64,000 nucleotides of DNA from Comamonadaceae bacterium. GTDB taxonomy: Bacteria > Pseudomonadota > Gammaproteobacteria > Burkholderiales > Burkholderiaceae_C. The DNA is taken from assembly GCA_947443645.1 (NCBI GenBank), contig CANEXF010000004.1, forward strand, positions 175,816 through 239,815. Reading direction: 5' to 3'. Positions 49,400 through 58,911 of the stretch are shown here, piece after piece. The position numbers and the translations under genes were made by a program. The notes under the pieces are model-generated. The model was not told the DNA's origin. It ran no database searches and saw only the letters and a list, made by a program, of their open reading frames with translations. Every line of letters starts with the position of its first letter. The stretch's first letter is position 1.

Positions 49400-50253
49400 A
49401 ACGACATGACTTCCGATTTTTTCATCCCATGCGCGTGCGCTGGGTCGAAGTGGACATGCAGAAAATCGTCTTCAACGCGCATTACCTGATGTACTTTGAC
49501 ACTGCGATTTCTGACTACTGGCGCGCCCTGGCCATGCCTTACGAAGAAGCCATGCAGCGCCTGGGTGGTGATCTTTACGTCAAGAAAGCCAGCATCGAAT
49601 TCCACGCCTCGGCACATTTTGATGACCGTCTGGACGTCGCGCTCAAATGCGCTCGCATAGGGAATTCATCACTGCTGTTTTCGGGTGCTATTTTTCGTGC
49701 TGACCAACTGCTCATAAGCGCCGAACTGATTTATGTTTTTGCCGATACAGCTTCTCAAACCTCCAAACCCGTGCCACCGGCCTTGCGCCAGCTGCTGAGC
49801 GACTTTGAAGAAGGACGGGCTATCAGCCAGATCAGGACTGGCGACTGGACAACACTGGGCGCCGATGCGACCGGGCTGCGCCGCGAAGTGTTCGTGCAGG
49901 AGCAAGGCGTACCAGAGGAGATGGAATGGGACGAGGAAGACTCTGGCGCCGTACACGCCGTGGCCTACAACGGTCTGGGCCAGCCCGTGGCGACCGGGCG
50001 CCTGATGACGCACGGTCAGGGCAGCAGCAAGATAGGCCGCATGGCGGTCAAACGGGTGTTGCGCGGCGCGCGTCTGGGGCGTGACATATTGCACGCTTTG
50101 CTGGCAGAAGCAGAGGCGCGCGGCAACTCAGAAGTTATGCTGAACGCACAGCGCAGCGCGCAAGGGTTTTATGAGCGTTCCGGCTTTGTTGTCCGGGGTC
50201 AGCCTTTTGATGAGGTGGACATCCCGCACATTGAGATGTTCAAACGACTTTGA
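49396..50253 (+). CDS. Fusion of YbgC-type acyl-CoA thioesterase and GNAT acetyltransferase
   Basis: A 285-residue two-domain protein. Residues about 1-135 form a 4-hydroxybenzoyl-CoA thioesterase-type hotdog domain (VRWVEVDMQKIVFNAHYLMY, with the catalytic Asp in the family position). Residues about 140-285 form a GNAT acetyltransferase (LRREVFVQEQGVPEEMEWDE, ATGRLMTHGQGSSKIGRMAV and VLRGARLGRDILHALLAEA, the acetyl-CoA loop), close to the ElaA/YjcF type. The domains are joined without a stop or frameshift. The fusion suggests linked steps on one acyl-CoA or acyl chain; which one is unknown. Confidence 0.88.
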   Translation: MKRHDFRFFHPMRVRWVEVDMQKIVFNAHYLMYFDTAISDYWRALAMPYEEAMQRLGGDLYVKKASIEFHASAHFDDRLDVALKCARIGNSSLLFSGAIFRADQLLISAELIYVFADTASQTSKPVPPALRQLLSDFEEGRAISQIRTGDWTTLGADATGLRREVFVQEQGVPEEMEWDEEDSGAVHAVAYNGLGQPVATGRLMTHGQGSSKIGRMAVKRVLRGARLGRDILHALLAEAEARGNSEVMLNAQRSAQGFYERSGFVVRGQPFDEVDIPHIEMFKRL

Positions 50254-50366
50254 GCCCCAATGGCGCTTGGCGCCACCAGGGCTTCATGGCTTTCAGACGC
50301 TATCGCCGGCACGGGTGGCTCCTATGGGCCGGCTGGCACCGGCGAAAAGAAAGACGATTCATTTCC

Positions 50367-52661
50367 ATGGTCAAGAAAAAACGCGCAGGCCGTCAAAGAC
50401 CTGACGATATTGCAGGCACCGCTCAAGCGACTGTCGATACGGACGTTTCGGCAGATACAGCCTTGCCCAGCAGCCGCAGTCACGCACCAGGAAAAAAAAA
50501 CCTGCTGAGCCCGCTGCCCGCATCGGCGCAGCGCGGCGACTGGACGCTGGCGATGCTTGCCCTGATGATTTTCCTGGCGCCCGCGATAGGCGTGCCGAGC
50601 GAGGAGTTGCTGCAAGACAGCCTGAAGTCCATGGTGGTTTCGTTTGGCGCCGTTTTGGCGGGCTTGTTGTTTTTCTGGTCCCGACGCCAGCGACATGCGC
50701 CACTGCACTGGCATGCGCTGATGTGGCTGCCGCTTTCGCTGATGGTTTATGCGCTGGGCAGCATGCTGTGGTCGCACACCTATCTGGCGGGCGTTGAAGC
50801 CACACGCTGGTTTGTCTTCAGCCTGATCCTCTGGCTGGGCATCAACACCTTCACGCTCAGCCGGCGCGAGTTGCTGGTCGAAGCGATTCACTGGGGCGCC
50901 TTAAGCGCCTCACTGTGGACAGCTTTGCAGTTCTGGTTCGACTTCAGTTACTTCCCGCAAGGCCCCAACCCGGCATCAACTTTTGTCAATCGCAATTTTT
51001 TCGCCGAGTTCGTGGTCTGCAGCATGCCGTTTTCAGCCTACCTGCTGGCGCAGGCCATGCGTTCGCCACGCATAGCGCTGATCGCCGCAACGCTGGGCTT
51101 CAATGTGGTGGCGCTGATGATGACCGGAACACGTGGCGCATTGAGTGCCATGTGGCTGCTGCTGTTTCTGGTTTTCCCCCTGACGGCTTTTCTTTACCGG
51201 CGTCAGTTCAACTTCAGTGCCTGGGACAAGTCAAAACGCTGGCTGGCCTGCGGCGTGTTGGTCACAACAGTGGGTGTGCTGGGTGTGATCAACACCAACA
51301 ACCCACGCTTGCTCGGTGAGGCGCAAACCTCGGGCGTGGGCACCAGCGCGTTTGGTCGGGCACTGCTACGCACAGCATCGATGTCGGATATCAAGGGCGA
51401 TCCTTCGCTGAGCATTCGCTTTGTCATGTGGAGCGCCACCGCCCGCATCATCAAGGACAAGCCCTGGACCGGCGTTGGCGCGGGTGCCTGGGAAGTGATG
51501 CTTCCGCTCTACCAAAGCGAAGGCGCACAACTCGAAACCGATTACTACGTGCACAACGAATTCCTGCAACTGCTGGCCGAATACGGCTTGACGGGCTGGC
51601 TGTTTTTGCTGGCGCTGTTTGCCTACCTGCTGCGCGCCGCCTGGACCACCCTGAAAAACCGCACAGCGGAAGGCCTGGCGGAAGCGCCGATGCGAGCCGT
51701 TGCGCTGGCCAGTCTGCTGGCTTTATTGATTGTCAGCAACATCGGGTTTCCGTGGCGACTCGCGAGCACTGGCTGCCTGTTTGCGCTTTGCCTGGGCCTG
51801 CTGGGAGCCTCGGATGTGCGGCTGCAGCGCGCCAGCTTGCTGACCACCATCGCGCTGCCCTGGAAGCCCGTCTATTCCAAAAGCCTGTTTGCGCTGATGC
51901 TGGCCTGTCTGGCCCTGACCAGCTACATCAGCGCGCAGGCAGTGCTCACGGAACAAAAAATCGTCAGAGCCGTCAAGATGGCGCTGGCCGTGTCGCAATC
52001 GGGGGACTACAACAACCCCAAATGGAACCGGGTCAAACGCGAGATGCTGAGCCTGACCAGGCAAGCCATCGCCATCAATCGCCACTACCGCAAGATCACT
52101 CCCATGGTTGGCGACGAGCTGGCCAGATGGGGCGACTGGCAAGACGCGGTATGGGTCTGGGAATCCGTTGTGAGCTCCAGGCCCTATATCGTGGCCATCA
52201 TGTCCAACATCGCGCGCGGCTATGCCCAGATGGGCGACATCGACAAAGCGCTTGACTACCTGAACCGCTGTGAAAAGCTCCAGCCCAAGGCCGTCTCTGT
52301 GCGCTCGCTCAAAGTCATATTGCTCAGCCGCTCTGGCCGGGAGCGCGAAGCGGCTAGCCTCGCCAAGCTTTATATGGACGAGGGCAGCTACGACTTTGAC
52401 CTGATCAATGCGGCCTGGATTCTCAGCCTGCGTCAGCACGACTACGATATGGCCATCAAGAGCATAGAGCTGCGAAACAAAGGCTGGCCCGACCTGCGGG
52501 TGGATGGATTTCTCAAGCTTGCCGCGATCTACGCCCTGCAGAAAAAAGACGAGCGCAAGGCGCTGGAATATTTCAGGGCTGCCGTGGCCGCAACCAGCTC
52601 AGACGCTGAAAAAGACGCGGTACGCAAAAAGATTCCGCAGGACTTGCTGGACAAGCTGTGA
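50367..52661 (+). CDS. O-antigen ligase/PglL-like integral membrane protein with C-terminal TPR region
   Basis: A 764-residue protein from the ATG at 50367; frames opening earlier (TTG at 50250) give an unlikely arginine-rich leader. About 11 membrane helices are visible, with the Wzy_C/ligase-type segment ATARIIKDKPWTGVGAGAWE and the periplasmic-loop motif YYVHNEFLQLLAEYGLTGWL. The soluble C-terminal third contains TPR-like helices (SNIARGYAQMGDIDKALDYL). This plan suits a Wzy_C-family O-antigen or O-glycan ligase, possibly a protein O-oligosaccharyltransferase. No glycan-synthesis genes adjoin, which favours an orphan ligase acting on sugar made elsewhere. Confidence 0.85.
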   Translation: MVKKKRAGRQRPDDIAGTAQATVDTDVSADTALPSSRSHAPGKKNLLSPLPASAQRGDWTLAMLALMIFLAPAIGVPSEELLQDSLKSMVVSFGAVLAGLLFFWSRRQRHAPLHWHALMWLPLSLMVYALGSMLWSHTYLAGVEATRWFVFSLILWLGINTFTLSRRELLVEAIHWGALSASLWTALQFWFDFSYFPQGPNPASTFVNRNFFAEFVVCSMPFSAYLLAQAMRSPRIALIAATLGFNVVALMMTGTRGALSAMWLLLFLVFPLTAFLYRRQFNFSAWDKSKRWLACGVLVTTVGVLGVINTNNPRLLGEAQTSGVGTSAFGRALLRTASMSDIKGDPSLSIRFVMWSATARIIKDKPWTGVGAGAWEVMLPLYQSEGAQLETDYYVHNEFLQLLAEYGLTGWLFLLALFAYLLRAAWTTLKNRTAEGLAEAPMRAVALASLLALLIVSNIGFPWRLASTGCLFALCLGLLGASDVRLQRASLLTTIALPWKPVYSKSLFALMLACLALTSYISAQAVLTEQKIVRAVKMALAVSQSGDYNNPKWNRVKREMLSLTRQAIAINRHYRKITPMVGDELARWGDWQDAVWVWESVVSSRPYIVAIMSNIARGYAQMGDIDKALDYLNRCEKLQPKAVSVRSLKVILLSRSGREREAASLAKLYMDEGSYDFDLINAAWILSLRQHDYDMAIKSIELRNKGWPDLRVDGFLKLAAIYALQKKDERKALEYFRAAVAATSSDAEKDAVRKKIPQDLLDKL

Positions 52662-52682
52662 GCCTGGGCGCTGCGGCACGGC

Positions 52683-53585
52683 TCAGTGGTCTTGCCCGCC
52701 GCCTGTGGCCCATTCAAGCACCTGATTCGCCGCAGAAGACGCCAGCCCTGCCGCTTGGGGCCGCATGACGTAAGTCTTTTCTTCCATGCGCAGCGTCCAG
52801 TGGTCTTGACGGGAGGCATAGCCCGATGCGCTGGCCAGCAGCACGGTGCTGGAGCGGGTGCCATAGCCGCGCTCTGGCGCATCGACCAGGGCGCTGGACA
52901 GGGCTTGCTCCAGTGCCAGCGGCAGGCCGGTATCTGGCAGTTGGGCGCTGCTGGCGCGCTGGCGGCTGCCAAGCGCCGTCCACAAGGGTGCGTGCAGCCG
53001 GTCAGCGTCGTGCTGCGCCTGGGCGATGGCGTCGGTCAGGGCCTGTTTGAGCGCCAGCGTCTTGGGCCAGGGCGTGTCCAGCGCCGCATTCGACAAGCCG
53101 TAAACGCCGGAGGTCAGCGCCTGGGAACGCCATTGGACGGGCTCGGGCCGCGCAGCTTCGCGGCCCGCCGTATCGACGTCAAAACTGCGGTTGCTCAGCC
53201 AGGTCCAGTCGTTTTTCTTCAGGTCACCCAGGACCAGGTTGAAGCCGTCATAGGCGGCGCTGTCGGTTTGCGCCATGAACTGGCCGGCATCCTGCTCGCC
53301 GTCCAGCCAGCGCATCACCAGTTCACCGCGTGACCTGGCGGCAGGGCGCTGGTGGGCGGCTGAGGCCTCGCGCACATTGGTCAGAAAAGCCACGCGGCCG
53401 TCCTTGCTGCAGCCCAGCCAGGTGCCACCGGCGCGGCCGTCCCGGCCCGAAACAATGCTGCGACCGGACGGGCTTTGCCAGCGCGCTAGCGGCAAGCTTG
53501 GGCGCTCAAAGAATTCGTCGCGGTTGGAGGCCAGCACCAGCGGCCAACGCGCCGAGGTATTCAGTGCAAATGCGACCAGGCACAT
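52683..53585 (-). CDS. NRDE (TANGO2-like) protein
   Basis: A 300-residue protein beginning MCLVAFALNTSARWPLVLAS followed by NRDEFFERP, the defining NRDE motif near the N terminus; the exposed Cys2 would suit an Ntn-type fold after Met removal. GTWLGCSKDGRVAFLTNVRE and SSTVLLASASGYASRQDHW follow. Eukaryotic TANGO2 relatives are linked to haem or lipid handling, but the bacterial role is not established. The gene lies 30 bp downstream of ygfZ on the same strand. Confidence 0.9.
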   Translation of the reverse strand: MCLVAFALNTSARWPLVLASNRDEFFERPSLPLARWQSPSGRSIVSGRDGRAGGTWLGCSKDGRVAFLTNVREASAAHQRPAARSRGELVMRWLDGEQDAGQFMAQTDSAAYDGFNLVLGDLKKNDWTWLSNRSFDVDTAGREAARPEPVQWRSQALTSGVYGLSNAALDTPWPKTLALKQALTDAIAQAQHDADRLHAPLWTALGSRQRASSAQLPDTGLPLALEQALSSALVDAPERGYGTRSSTVLLASASGYASRQDHWTLRMEEKTYVMRPQAAGLASSAANQVLEWATGGGQDH

Positions 53586-53615
53586 ATTGGCATCGTCTCC
53601 AATTTCGCTTGAAAC

Positions 53616-54596
53616 TTAAATGTCTTCGAGCAAGGGGTAGGGCAGGGGCAGCAGCGTCAGGGCTGGGCCTGCGGCATGGTCCAAAGTCAGCCGCCCATTG
53701 TCAGCGTCAGCTGCGGCGGCCGTTTGCATGGAAACAATCGCGTCAAAACCGCCAGCGCCCAGCGGATTGGCAGCACAGGCTGCGACCAGCCCGCAAGGCT
53801 GCTCGGCGTCCAGCGCATGAAAGACTTCCTGTCCGACAGCCAACGCTTCAGCGCCGTGCACCAGATAAGCTCTGCGCTTGAGCGTGCCGCGAAACTGGCT
53901 ACGCGCCACCACTTCCTGGCCGGGATAACAGCCTTTTTTGAAACTGACGCCGCCCACGGACTCGTAGTTCAGCATCTGCGGCACAAAAGCCTCAAAAGTG
54001 GGCTGGCTCACCATGGCAATGCCTGATTGCACTTCCAGCCAGGCCCAGACGCCGGGCGCGAGCGCCTCACCCGCAGGCGCGGCCGCAGCGCTTGGCGCGC
54101 ACCACAAGGCCCGGGCCTGACCGGCGCCAGGATACAAAAACACCAGATTTTGGGTATCAAAATCAAGTTTCGACCAAGCAGGATGAGCGCCAGAAGCTAT
54201 TGATTCAATAGCAGATCCAGCCAGGCCAAAGAGCGAAAAATCTCCGCTGGCGTCGCTCAGCTTGGCCTTGGCACGCAGCACAAACATGGACAGGCGCTTG
54301 AGCGTCTGGGCCAGAATGTCCCGGCTGCAAACCAGCAAGACCTCGTCATGGCCGCGCTTGAACACCACAAAGCTCGCCTGCATGCGGCCCTTGGCATTGC
54401 AAAAAGCCGCCAGATGGGCCTCGGCGAGGCTCATCAGCGCCACATCCTGCGTGAGCTGACCCTGCAAAAACGTCACGGCGTCCTCACCCGCCACACGAAT
54501 CACGCCCAGATGCGTGAGTTCGACGACGCCGGACAGGCCGGCAGGGGAGCTTGATCCGGAGGCGACGGCGTGCAGTGTGGCGCTGGAGGTGTTCAT
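53616..54596 (-). CDS. ygfZ: Folate-binding YgfZ/GcvT-like protein
   Basis: YgfZ uses tetrahydrofolate to help assemble or repair certain iron-sulfur enzymes. The 326-residue protein has LGVIRVAGEDAVTFLQGQLT near the N terminus and the CAF17/YgfZ signature KGCYPGQEVVARS with the functional Cys. The ATG at 54596 is chosen; the frame remains open for another 122 codons but these are antisense to mltG and lack homology. A repeat-like palindrome at 54196-54212 is read in frame as part of GSAIESIASGA. Confidence 0.93.
   Translation of the reverse strand: MNTSSATLHAVASGSSSPAGLSGVVELTHLGVIRVAGEDAVTFLQGQLTQDVALMSLAEAHLAAFCNAKGRMQASFVVFKRGHDEVLLVCSRDILAQTLKRLSMFVLRAKAKLSDASGDFSLFGLAGSAIESIASGAHPAWSKLDFDTQNLVFLYPGAGQARALWCAPSAAAAPAGEALAPGVWAWLEVQSGIAMVSQPTFEAFVPQMLNYESVGGVSFKKGCYPGQEVVARSQFRGTLKRRAYLVHGAEALAVGQEVFHALDAEQPCGLVAACAANPLGAGGFDAIVSMQTAAAADADNGRLTLDHAAGPALTLLPLPYPLLEDI
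54190..54212. repeat. Palindrome related to the 'gcgcaagcagctat' repeat, inside ygfZ
   Basis: gcgccagaagctattgattc then aatagc: gctattga pairs exactly with tcaatagc around one t. It fits the dispersed-repeat family only loosely, so assignment is tentative, but it falls in a variable YgfZ loop. Confidence 0.5.
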
Positions 54597-54674
54597 GGGC
54601 TGAATTATCATAGGACTGCGGACTGTCGTGGTTTGAACAGACATTGACCCCGCGCTTGAAAGATTTGTGGATGG

Positions 54675-55727
54675 ATGGGTAGACGGAAAGGTCCTTGGCT
54701 GGTGTTTGGTGCAATATTTCGGTTTTTTACAAGATTGCTGCTGCTGGCAGTGCTGGCTGCGCTGTTGCTGGCCGGCGGCGCTTGGTGGTGGCTGAACCAG
54801 GCCATGCCTTTGCGTCTGGCGTCTGGCGCGCAGGTCGTTGATCTGGAGATCGAGCCCGGCACGCGTGCCCGCACGGTCGCTGAAGTGGTGGTTGCCAGCG
54901 GCGCCAAGGTGCCTGTCACGCTGCTGCAGCTCTGGTTTCGCCTGTCGGGCGAGGCCAGGCAAATCAAGGCTGGAAGCTATGAAATCACGCCTGGCACCAC
55001 ACCGCGCAGACTGCTGCGCATGCTGGTGCGCGGTGAGGAAAGCCTCAAAAGCGTGACCCTGGTCGAAGGCTGGAACTTCAGCCAGGTCCGCCAGGCGCTA
55101 CAAAAAGCAGAGCAGCTCACGCCCGACACGCAAGCGCTGAGCGCTGAAACAATCATGCAAAAACTGGGTCGGCCAGGGATGCACCCGGAAGGCCGGTTTT
55201 TTCCGGACACCTACACCTATGCCAAGGGCTCCAGCGATCTGGCGGTGCTCAAGCGCGGGGCCCGCGCCATGGACAAGCGTTTGCAGGCCGCCTGGATGCA
55301 GCGCAGCCCGGACACGCCGCTCAAGTCCGTCGAGCAAGCCCTGATTCTGGCCAGCATTGTCGAAAAAGAAACCGGCAAACCCAGCGACAGGGCGCAAATT
55401 GCCGGTGTCTTCAGCAATCGCCTGCGCCTGGGCATGCTGCTGCAAACCGACCCGAGCGTGATTTATGGCATGGGCGAGCAGTTTGACGGCAATCTGCGCA
55501 AGCGCGACCTGCAGACCGACACGCCCTACAACACCTACACACGTGTTGGCTTGCCGCCCACACCGATTGCCATGCCCGGCAAGGCCGCCTTGCTGGCGGC
55601 GGTTCAGCCAGCGCCGACCAAAGCCATTTATTTTGTGGCGCGCGGCGACGGCAGTAGCCAATTCAGCGCCAGCCTTGACGAGCACAACCGTGCGGTCAAC
55701 AAATACATCCGAGGCCAGACACCATGA
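54675..55727 (+). CDS. mltG: Endolytic murein transglycosylase MltG
   Basis: MltG cuts nascent peptidoglycan strands and helps set glycan length. The 350-residue protein has one N-terminal membrane anchor ([20 protein letters not shown]), a LysM-like subdomain ([20 protein letters not shown]) and the catalytic YceG domain: [35 protein letters not shown] (catalytic Glu) and [12 protein letters not shown], then [20 protein letters not shown]. The stop overlaps the tmk start. Divergent from ygfZ, as in many proteobacteria. Confidence 0.95.
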   Translation: MGRRKGPWLVFGAIFRFFTRLLLLAVLAALLLAGGAWWWLNQAMPLRLASGAQVVDLEIEPGTRARTVAEVVVASGAKVPVTLLQLWFRLSGEARQIKAGSYEITPGTTPRRLLRMLVRGEESLKSVTLVEGWNFSQVRQALQKAEQLTPDTQALSAETIMQKLGRPGMHPEGRFFPDTYTYAKGSSDLAVLKRGARAMDKRLQAAWMQRSPDTPLKSVEQALILASIVEKETGKPSDRAQIAGVFSNRLRLGMLLQTDPSVIYGMGEQFDGNLRKRDLQTDTPYNTYTRVGLPPTPIAMPGKAALLAAVQPAPTKAIYFVARGDGSSQFSASLDEHNRAVNKYIRGQTP

Positions 55728-56395
55728 GCGAGCAGGGACTGTTCATCAGTTTTGAGGGCATAGACGGTGCGGGGAAATCCACCCATATCGCGGCCCTGGC
55801 CGAAGCTTTTCGCGCGGCCGGCCGCACACTGACGCTGACACGCGAGCCCGGCGGCACGCCTTTGGCCGAAAAATTGCGCGTCATGGTGCTCAACGACGCC
55901 ATGGACCCGCTGACCGAGGCGCTGATTATTTTCGCGGCGAGGCGTGACCACCTGCAAAGCGTGATCACGCCGGCGCTCCAGCGCGGCGAAGTGGTGCTGT
56001 GCGACCGTTTTACCGATGCGACCTTTGCCTACCAGGGCGCTGGCCGTGGTTTTGACACGCATGTGCTACATACGCTGGAGCAATGGGTGCAAGCGGTGCC
56101 AAATTCAAATGCAAGCGCAGCGCAGACAGCAAAAGCTGAGCCTTTGCTGCAGCAGCCCGATCTCACCGTCTGGTTTGACCTGGCGCCCGAAGAAGCGGCC
56201 CAGCGCCTGGCCGGAGCCCGTCTGCCCGACAAATTTGAGTCCCAACCAGTGGCGTTTTTTAAGCGCGTGGCGGACGGCTATGCCAGCCGCATGCAGGCCG
56301 ATCCGCAGCGCTTTGCGCGTATCAATGCGGCGCAAGCGCGCGAAGCTGTCTGGCTCGACGTGCGGCAAGTGTTTGTCAGCAAAGGCTGGTTGTGA
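55724..56395 (+). CDS. tmk: Thymidylate kinase
   Basis: Phosphorylates dTMP to dTDP. The 223-residue enzyme has P-loop [11 protein letters not shown] (10-20), the [13 protein letters not shown] dTMP-site motif, [16 protein letters not shown] and the LID region RLPDKFESQ. An extra stretch of about 17 residues rich in N, A, S and Q ([17 protein letters not shown]) lies before the PDLTVWFDL strand, where homologues are shorter. The start overlaps the mltG stop (ATGA), and holB follows with a TGATG overlap. Confidence 0.95.
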   Translation: MSEQGLFISFEGIDGAGKSTHIAALAEAFRAAGRTLTLTREPGGTPLAEKLRVMVLNDAMDPLTEALIIFAARRDHLQSVITPALQRGEVVLCDRFTDATFAYQGAGRGFDTHVLHTLEQWVQAVPNSNASAAQTAKAEPLLQQPDLTVWFDLAPEEAAQRLAGARLPDKFESQPVAFFKRVADGYASRMQADPQRFARINAAQAREAVWLDVRQVFVSKGWL

Positions 56396-57468
56396 TGGGC
56401 GCGCAAACGCTTGCCCCGTGGCTGCAAACCCAGCTCAAAAGCCTGCTCAGCCAGCGCGGCCACGCCTGGCTGCTAAGCGGCCCGTCCGGTCTGGGTCAGT
56501 TCGAGCTGGCGCTGGCGCTGGCCAGGGCCTGGCTGTGTGAGGCGCCCAGCGAGCAGGGCGCTTGCGGCGTCTGCGGCAGCTGCCATGCGGTGGCCGTGCA
56601 CACCCATGCAGACCTGTGCATGCTGCTGCCAGAAACCTTGTCGCTGGCGCTGGGCTGGCCCCTGGACGAAAAGACCCAGGACGACCTGGACAGCAAAAAG
56701 CGCAAGCCAAGCAAGGAAATCAAGGTCGACGCGGCGCGCGAGGCGGTGACCTTCACCCAGTTCACACGCTCGCGCGGCACGACCAAGGTGGTGCTGGTGT
56801 TTCCGGCAGAACGCATGAACGGCATAACGGCCAATACCTTGCTCAAAACGCTGGAGGAGCCGCCCGGCGCGGTCAAGTTCATTCTGGCCACGGAAGCGGC
56901 GCACCAGTTGCTGCCGACGATACGCAGCCGCTGCTTGGGACACACCATGCACTGGCCCGGTTTTGACGAAGGTCTGGCCTGGCTGCAGGCGCAAAGCGAA
57001 GCCCACGATGATACGGGTGGCGACAAAAAGCCCGCCAAGCACACAGGCGCCATCGCGCAAAAGGATTTGCAAACCCTGCTGACGGCAGCTGGTGGCCGGC
57101 CTGCCGATGCCTTGGGCTGGGTTCAGAGCAACCAGGCCGACCAGATCGCCCAGAACTGGCAAGCCTTGCCCAAGGCCATGCTCAGAGGCGATGCCGGCGC
57201 GCTGGCTGAATGGTCGCCGGCGCAGGCCATAGACGCGCTGCAAAAGCTTTGCCACGATGTCTGGGCCATGAAAACCGGAGCGCAGCCGCGGTTTTTCAGC
57301 CGTGAAGACCTGCCATTTGCCGCCACCGGGCAGACCGGCATGTATGCCCTAGCCGCCTGGTCCAAGGAGTTGGCCAACGCCGCACGCACGGCTGAACACC
57401 CTTTCAATGCCGGCCTGATGCTTGAGTCGCTGACCAGCCGGGCCAAATTGGCACTGGCCTCAAAGTGA
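56395..57468 (+). CDS. holB: DNA polymerase III delta' subunit
   Basis: Delta' is the stator of the clamp-loader complex. The 357-residue protein has a degenerate P-loop (LSGPSGLGQFELALALARA, no Lys-Thr, as normal for delta'), a four-Cys zinc module (CEAPSEQGACGVCGSCHA) and the SRC motif (TIRSRCLG). The ATG at 56395 is preferred, though a GTG one codon earlier is also in frame. The gene lies in the classical mltG-tmk-holB order. Confidence 0.93.
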   Translation: MGAQTLAPWLQTQLKSLLSQRGHAWLLSGPSGLGQFELALALARAWLCEAPSEQGACGVCGSCHAVAVHTHADLCMLLPETLSLALGWPLDEKTQDDLDSKKRKPSKEIKVDAAREAVTFTQFTRSRGTTKVVLVFPAERMNGITANTLLKTLEEPPGAVKFILATEAAHQLLPTIRSRCLGHTMHWPGFDEGLAWLQAQSEAHDDTGGDKKPAKHTGAIAQKDLQTLLTAAGGRPADALGWVQSNQADQIAQNWQALPKAMLRGDAGALAEWSPAQAIDALQKLCHDVWAMKTGAQPRFFSREDLPFAATGQTGMYALAAWSKELANAARTAEHPFNAGLMLESLTSRAKLALASK

Positions 57469-57547
57469 GCCAATAAACGCCAAGAATGTTGCAAAACAGG
57501 CGATTCGATCACACCCGCCAGCACGCGCCAAGCTATAAACTAGCCCA

Positions 57548-57949
57548 ATGAGCACAACGCCTCCCGCAAGTTCATCCAGCGCTGCTGTCCCGGCAGGCAC
57601 AGCCAGCACCGCCAGGCCTAGCGTGGTGCAGCTGGCGATCAAGGAAAAGTCAGCCCTTTATGCGGCCTACATTCCGCTGTTCAAGGAAGGCGGTGTTTTT
57701 ATTCCGACCGCCCGTGACTACCAGCTGGGCGCCGATGTCTACGTGCTTCTGACCTTGCCCGAAGATACCCAGCGCTACCCGGTGGCCGGAAAAGTGGCTT
57801 GGGTGACACCGGCCAGAGCCGATGGCAACCGTACCCAGGGCGTGGGCGTGCGCTTTCCCAACGACGAAAAATCGCGTCTGCTCAAGCTCAAGATTGAGGA
57901 AATCCTGGGTGCCCATCTGGCCTCGGACAGACCGACGCAAACCATTTAA
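57548..57949 (+). CDS. PilZ-domain protein
   Basis: A 133-residue protein with a low-complexity Ser/Ala leader and one PilZ domain (YIPLFKEGGVFIPTARDYQLG, VAGKVAWVTPARADGN, GVGVRFPNDEK). The RxxxR c-di-GMP signature is not evident, so it resembles the non-binding type IV pilus PilZ encoded after holB in many proteobacteria. It is expected to act in pilus assembly with PilB and FimX-like partners. Confidence 0.92.
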   Translation: MSTTPPASSSSAAVPAGTASTARPSVVQLAIKEKSALYAAYIPLFKEGGVFIPTARDYQLGADVYVLLTLPEDTQRYPVAGKVAWVTPARADGNRTQGVGVRFPNDEKSRLLKLKIEEILGAHLASDRPTQTI

Positions 57950-58011
57950 GCCATCGCGCCCGGGTTTGAGCCGGGCTGGCTGCCGTCAACGCCCACAGCA
58001 AAGTTCTCTCA

Positions 58012-58040
58012 GGCACTATTATTTTCATAGCTGCTCGCGC
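58012..58040. repeat. Dispersed 'gcgcaagcagctat' repeat, intergenic copy between pilZ and tatD
   Basis: On the minus strand it reads gcgcgagcagctatgaaaat and then aatagtgcc. It matches the copies at 21757 and 43359 in the first half and 21757 (atagtgc) in the second. Confidence 0.7.
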
Positions 58041-58119
58041 CCGTCTGGCGGTCGCCAGAACTTGATTTCATACTTGTAAAATAGCAGCATCGGGCATTTC
58101 CTGCCTGCTGGAAACCCTC

Positions 58120-58911
58120 ATGTTTACTGACTCCCACTGTCACCTGAATTACCCCGAGCTCAAGGCCGAACTACCACAGATTCGCGAGGCCATGCGGGTG
58201 GCCCAGGTTGACCGCGCGCTGTGCATTTGCACCACGCTGGAAGAGTTTGAAGAGGTGCACGCACTGGCCACCGCTTACGACAACTTCTGGTCCAGTGTGG
58301 GTGTGCATCCCGACAACGAGAACGTCAGCGAACCCGATGTCGCCGGCCTGGTGCAAAGAGCGGGTCTGCCCCGGGTCGTTGCGATTGGAGAAACCGGGCT
58401 GGATTACTTCCGTCTTGGCGAGCGCAGCATCGCGGACATGGCCTGGCAGCGTGACCGCTTTCGGGTGCACATCCGTGCCGCGCGCGAGGTCGCCAAACCG
58501 CTGATCATCCACACCCGCAGCGCCTCTGAAGACACGCTGGCTATTTTGAAGGAAGAGGGCGAGGGCGGCAGTGGCAGCGCCGGCGGCGTTTTTCACTGCT
58601 TTACCGAAAGCATAGCGGTCGCCCGCGCCGCGCTGGACCTCGGGTTTTACATCTCGTTTTCCGGCATCCTGACCTTTAAAACGGCCGCTGATCTGCGCGA
58701 GGTCGCCCAGTTTGTACCGCTGGACCGCATGCTGATAGAGACCGACAGTCCTTATCTGGCACCTGTGCCTTATCGCGGCAAGACCAACAATCCGTCTCAT
58801 GTACCTTACGTCGCGAGGCTGATAGCCGAGCTCAGGCAGCAAAGCCTGGAAACCATTGCGCACGCCACGAGTCTGAACTTCGAGCAACTTTTTACAGGCG
58901 TCAAGGCATGA
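58120..58911 (+). CDS. TatD-family metal-dependent hydrolase
   Basis: A 263-residue TatD/YcfH-type protein. Metal motif DSHCHLNYPE at the start, IGETGLDYFR, HIRAAREVAKPLIIHTRSA, FHCFTESIAVARAALD and ETDSPYLAPVPYRGKTN, in family order with all His, Glu and Asp ligands. Such enzymes show Mg2+-dependent DNase activity or other hydrolase roles. Last gene of the mltG-tmk-holB-pilZ-tatD series. Its stop overlaps the ankyrin gene start by four bases. Confidence 0.94.
   Translation: MFTDSHCHLNYPELKAELPQIREAMRVAQVDRALCICTTLEEFEEVHALATAYDNFWSSVGVHPDNENVSEPDVAGLVQRAGLPRVVAIGETGLDYFRLGERSIADMAWQRDRFRVHIRAAREVAKPLIIHTRSASEDTLAILKEEGEGGSGSAGGVFHCFTESIAVARAALDLGFYISFSGILTFKTAADLREVAQFVPLDRMLIETDSPYLAPVPYRGKTNNPSHVPYVARLIAELRQQSLETIAHATSLNFEQLFTGVKA

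Noticed and set aside
56098..56152. Extra low-complexity residues in Tmk as another repeat insertion
   Set aside because: The DNA does not match either repeat family clearly and has no inverted repeat. It is noted in the gene entry but not called a repeat.
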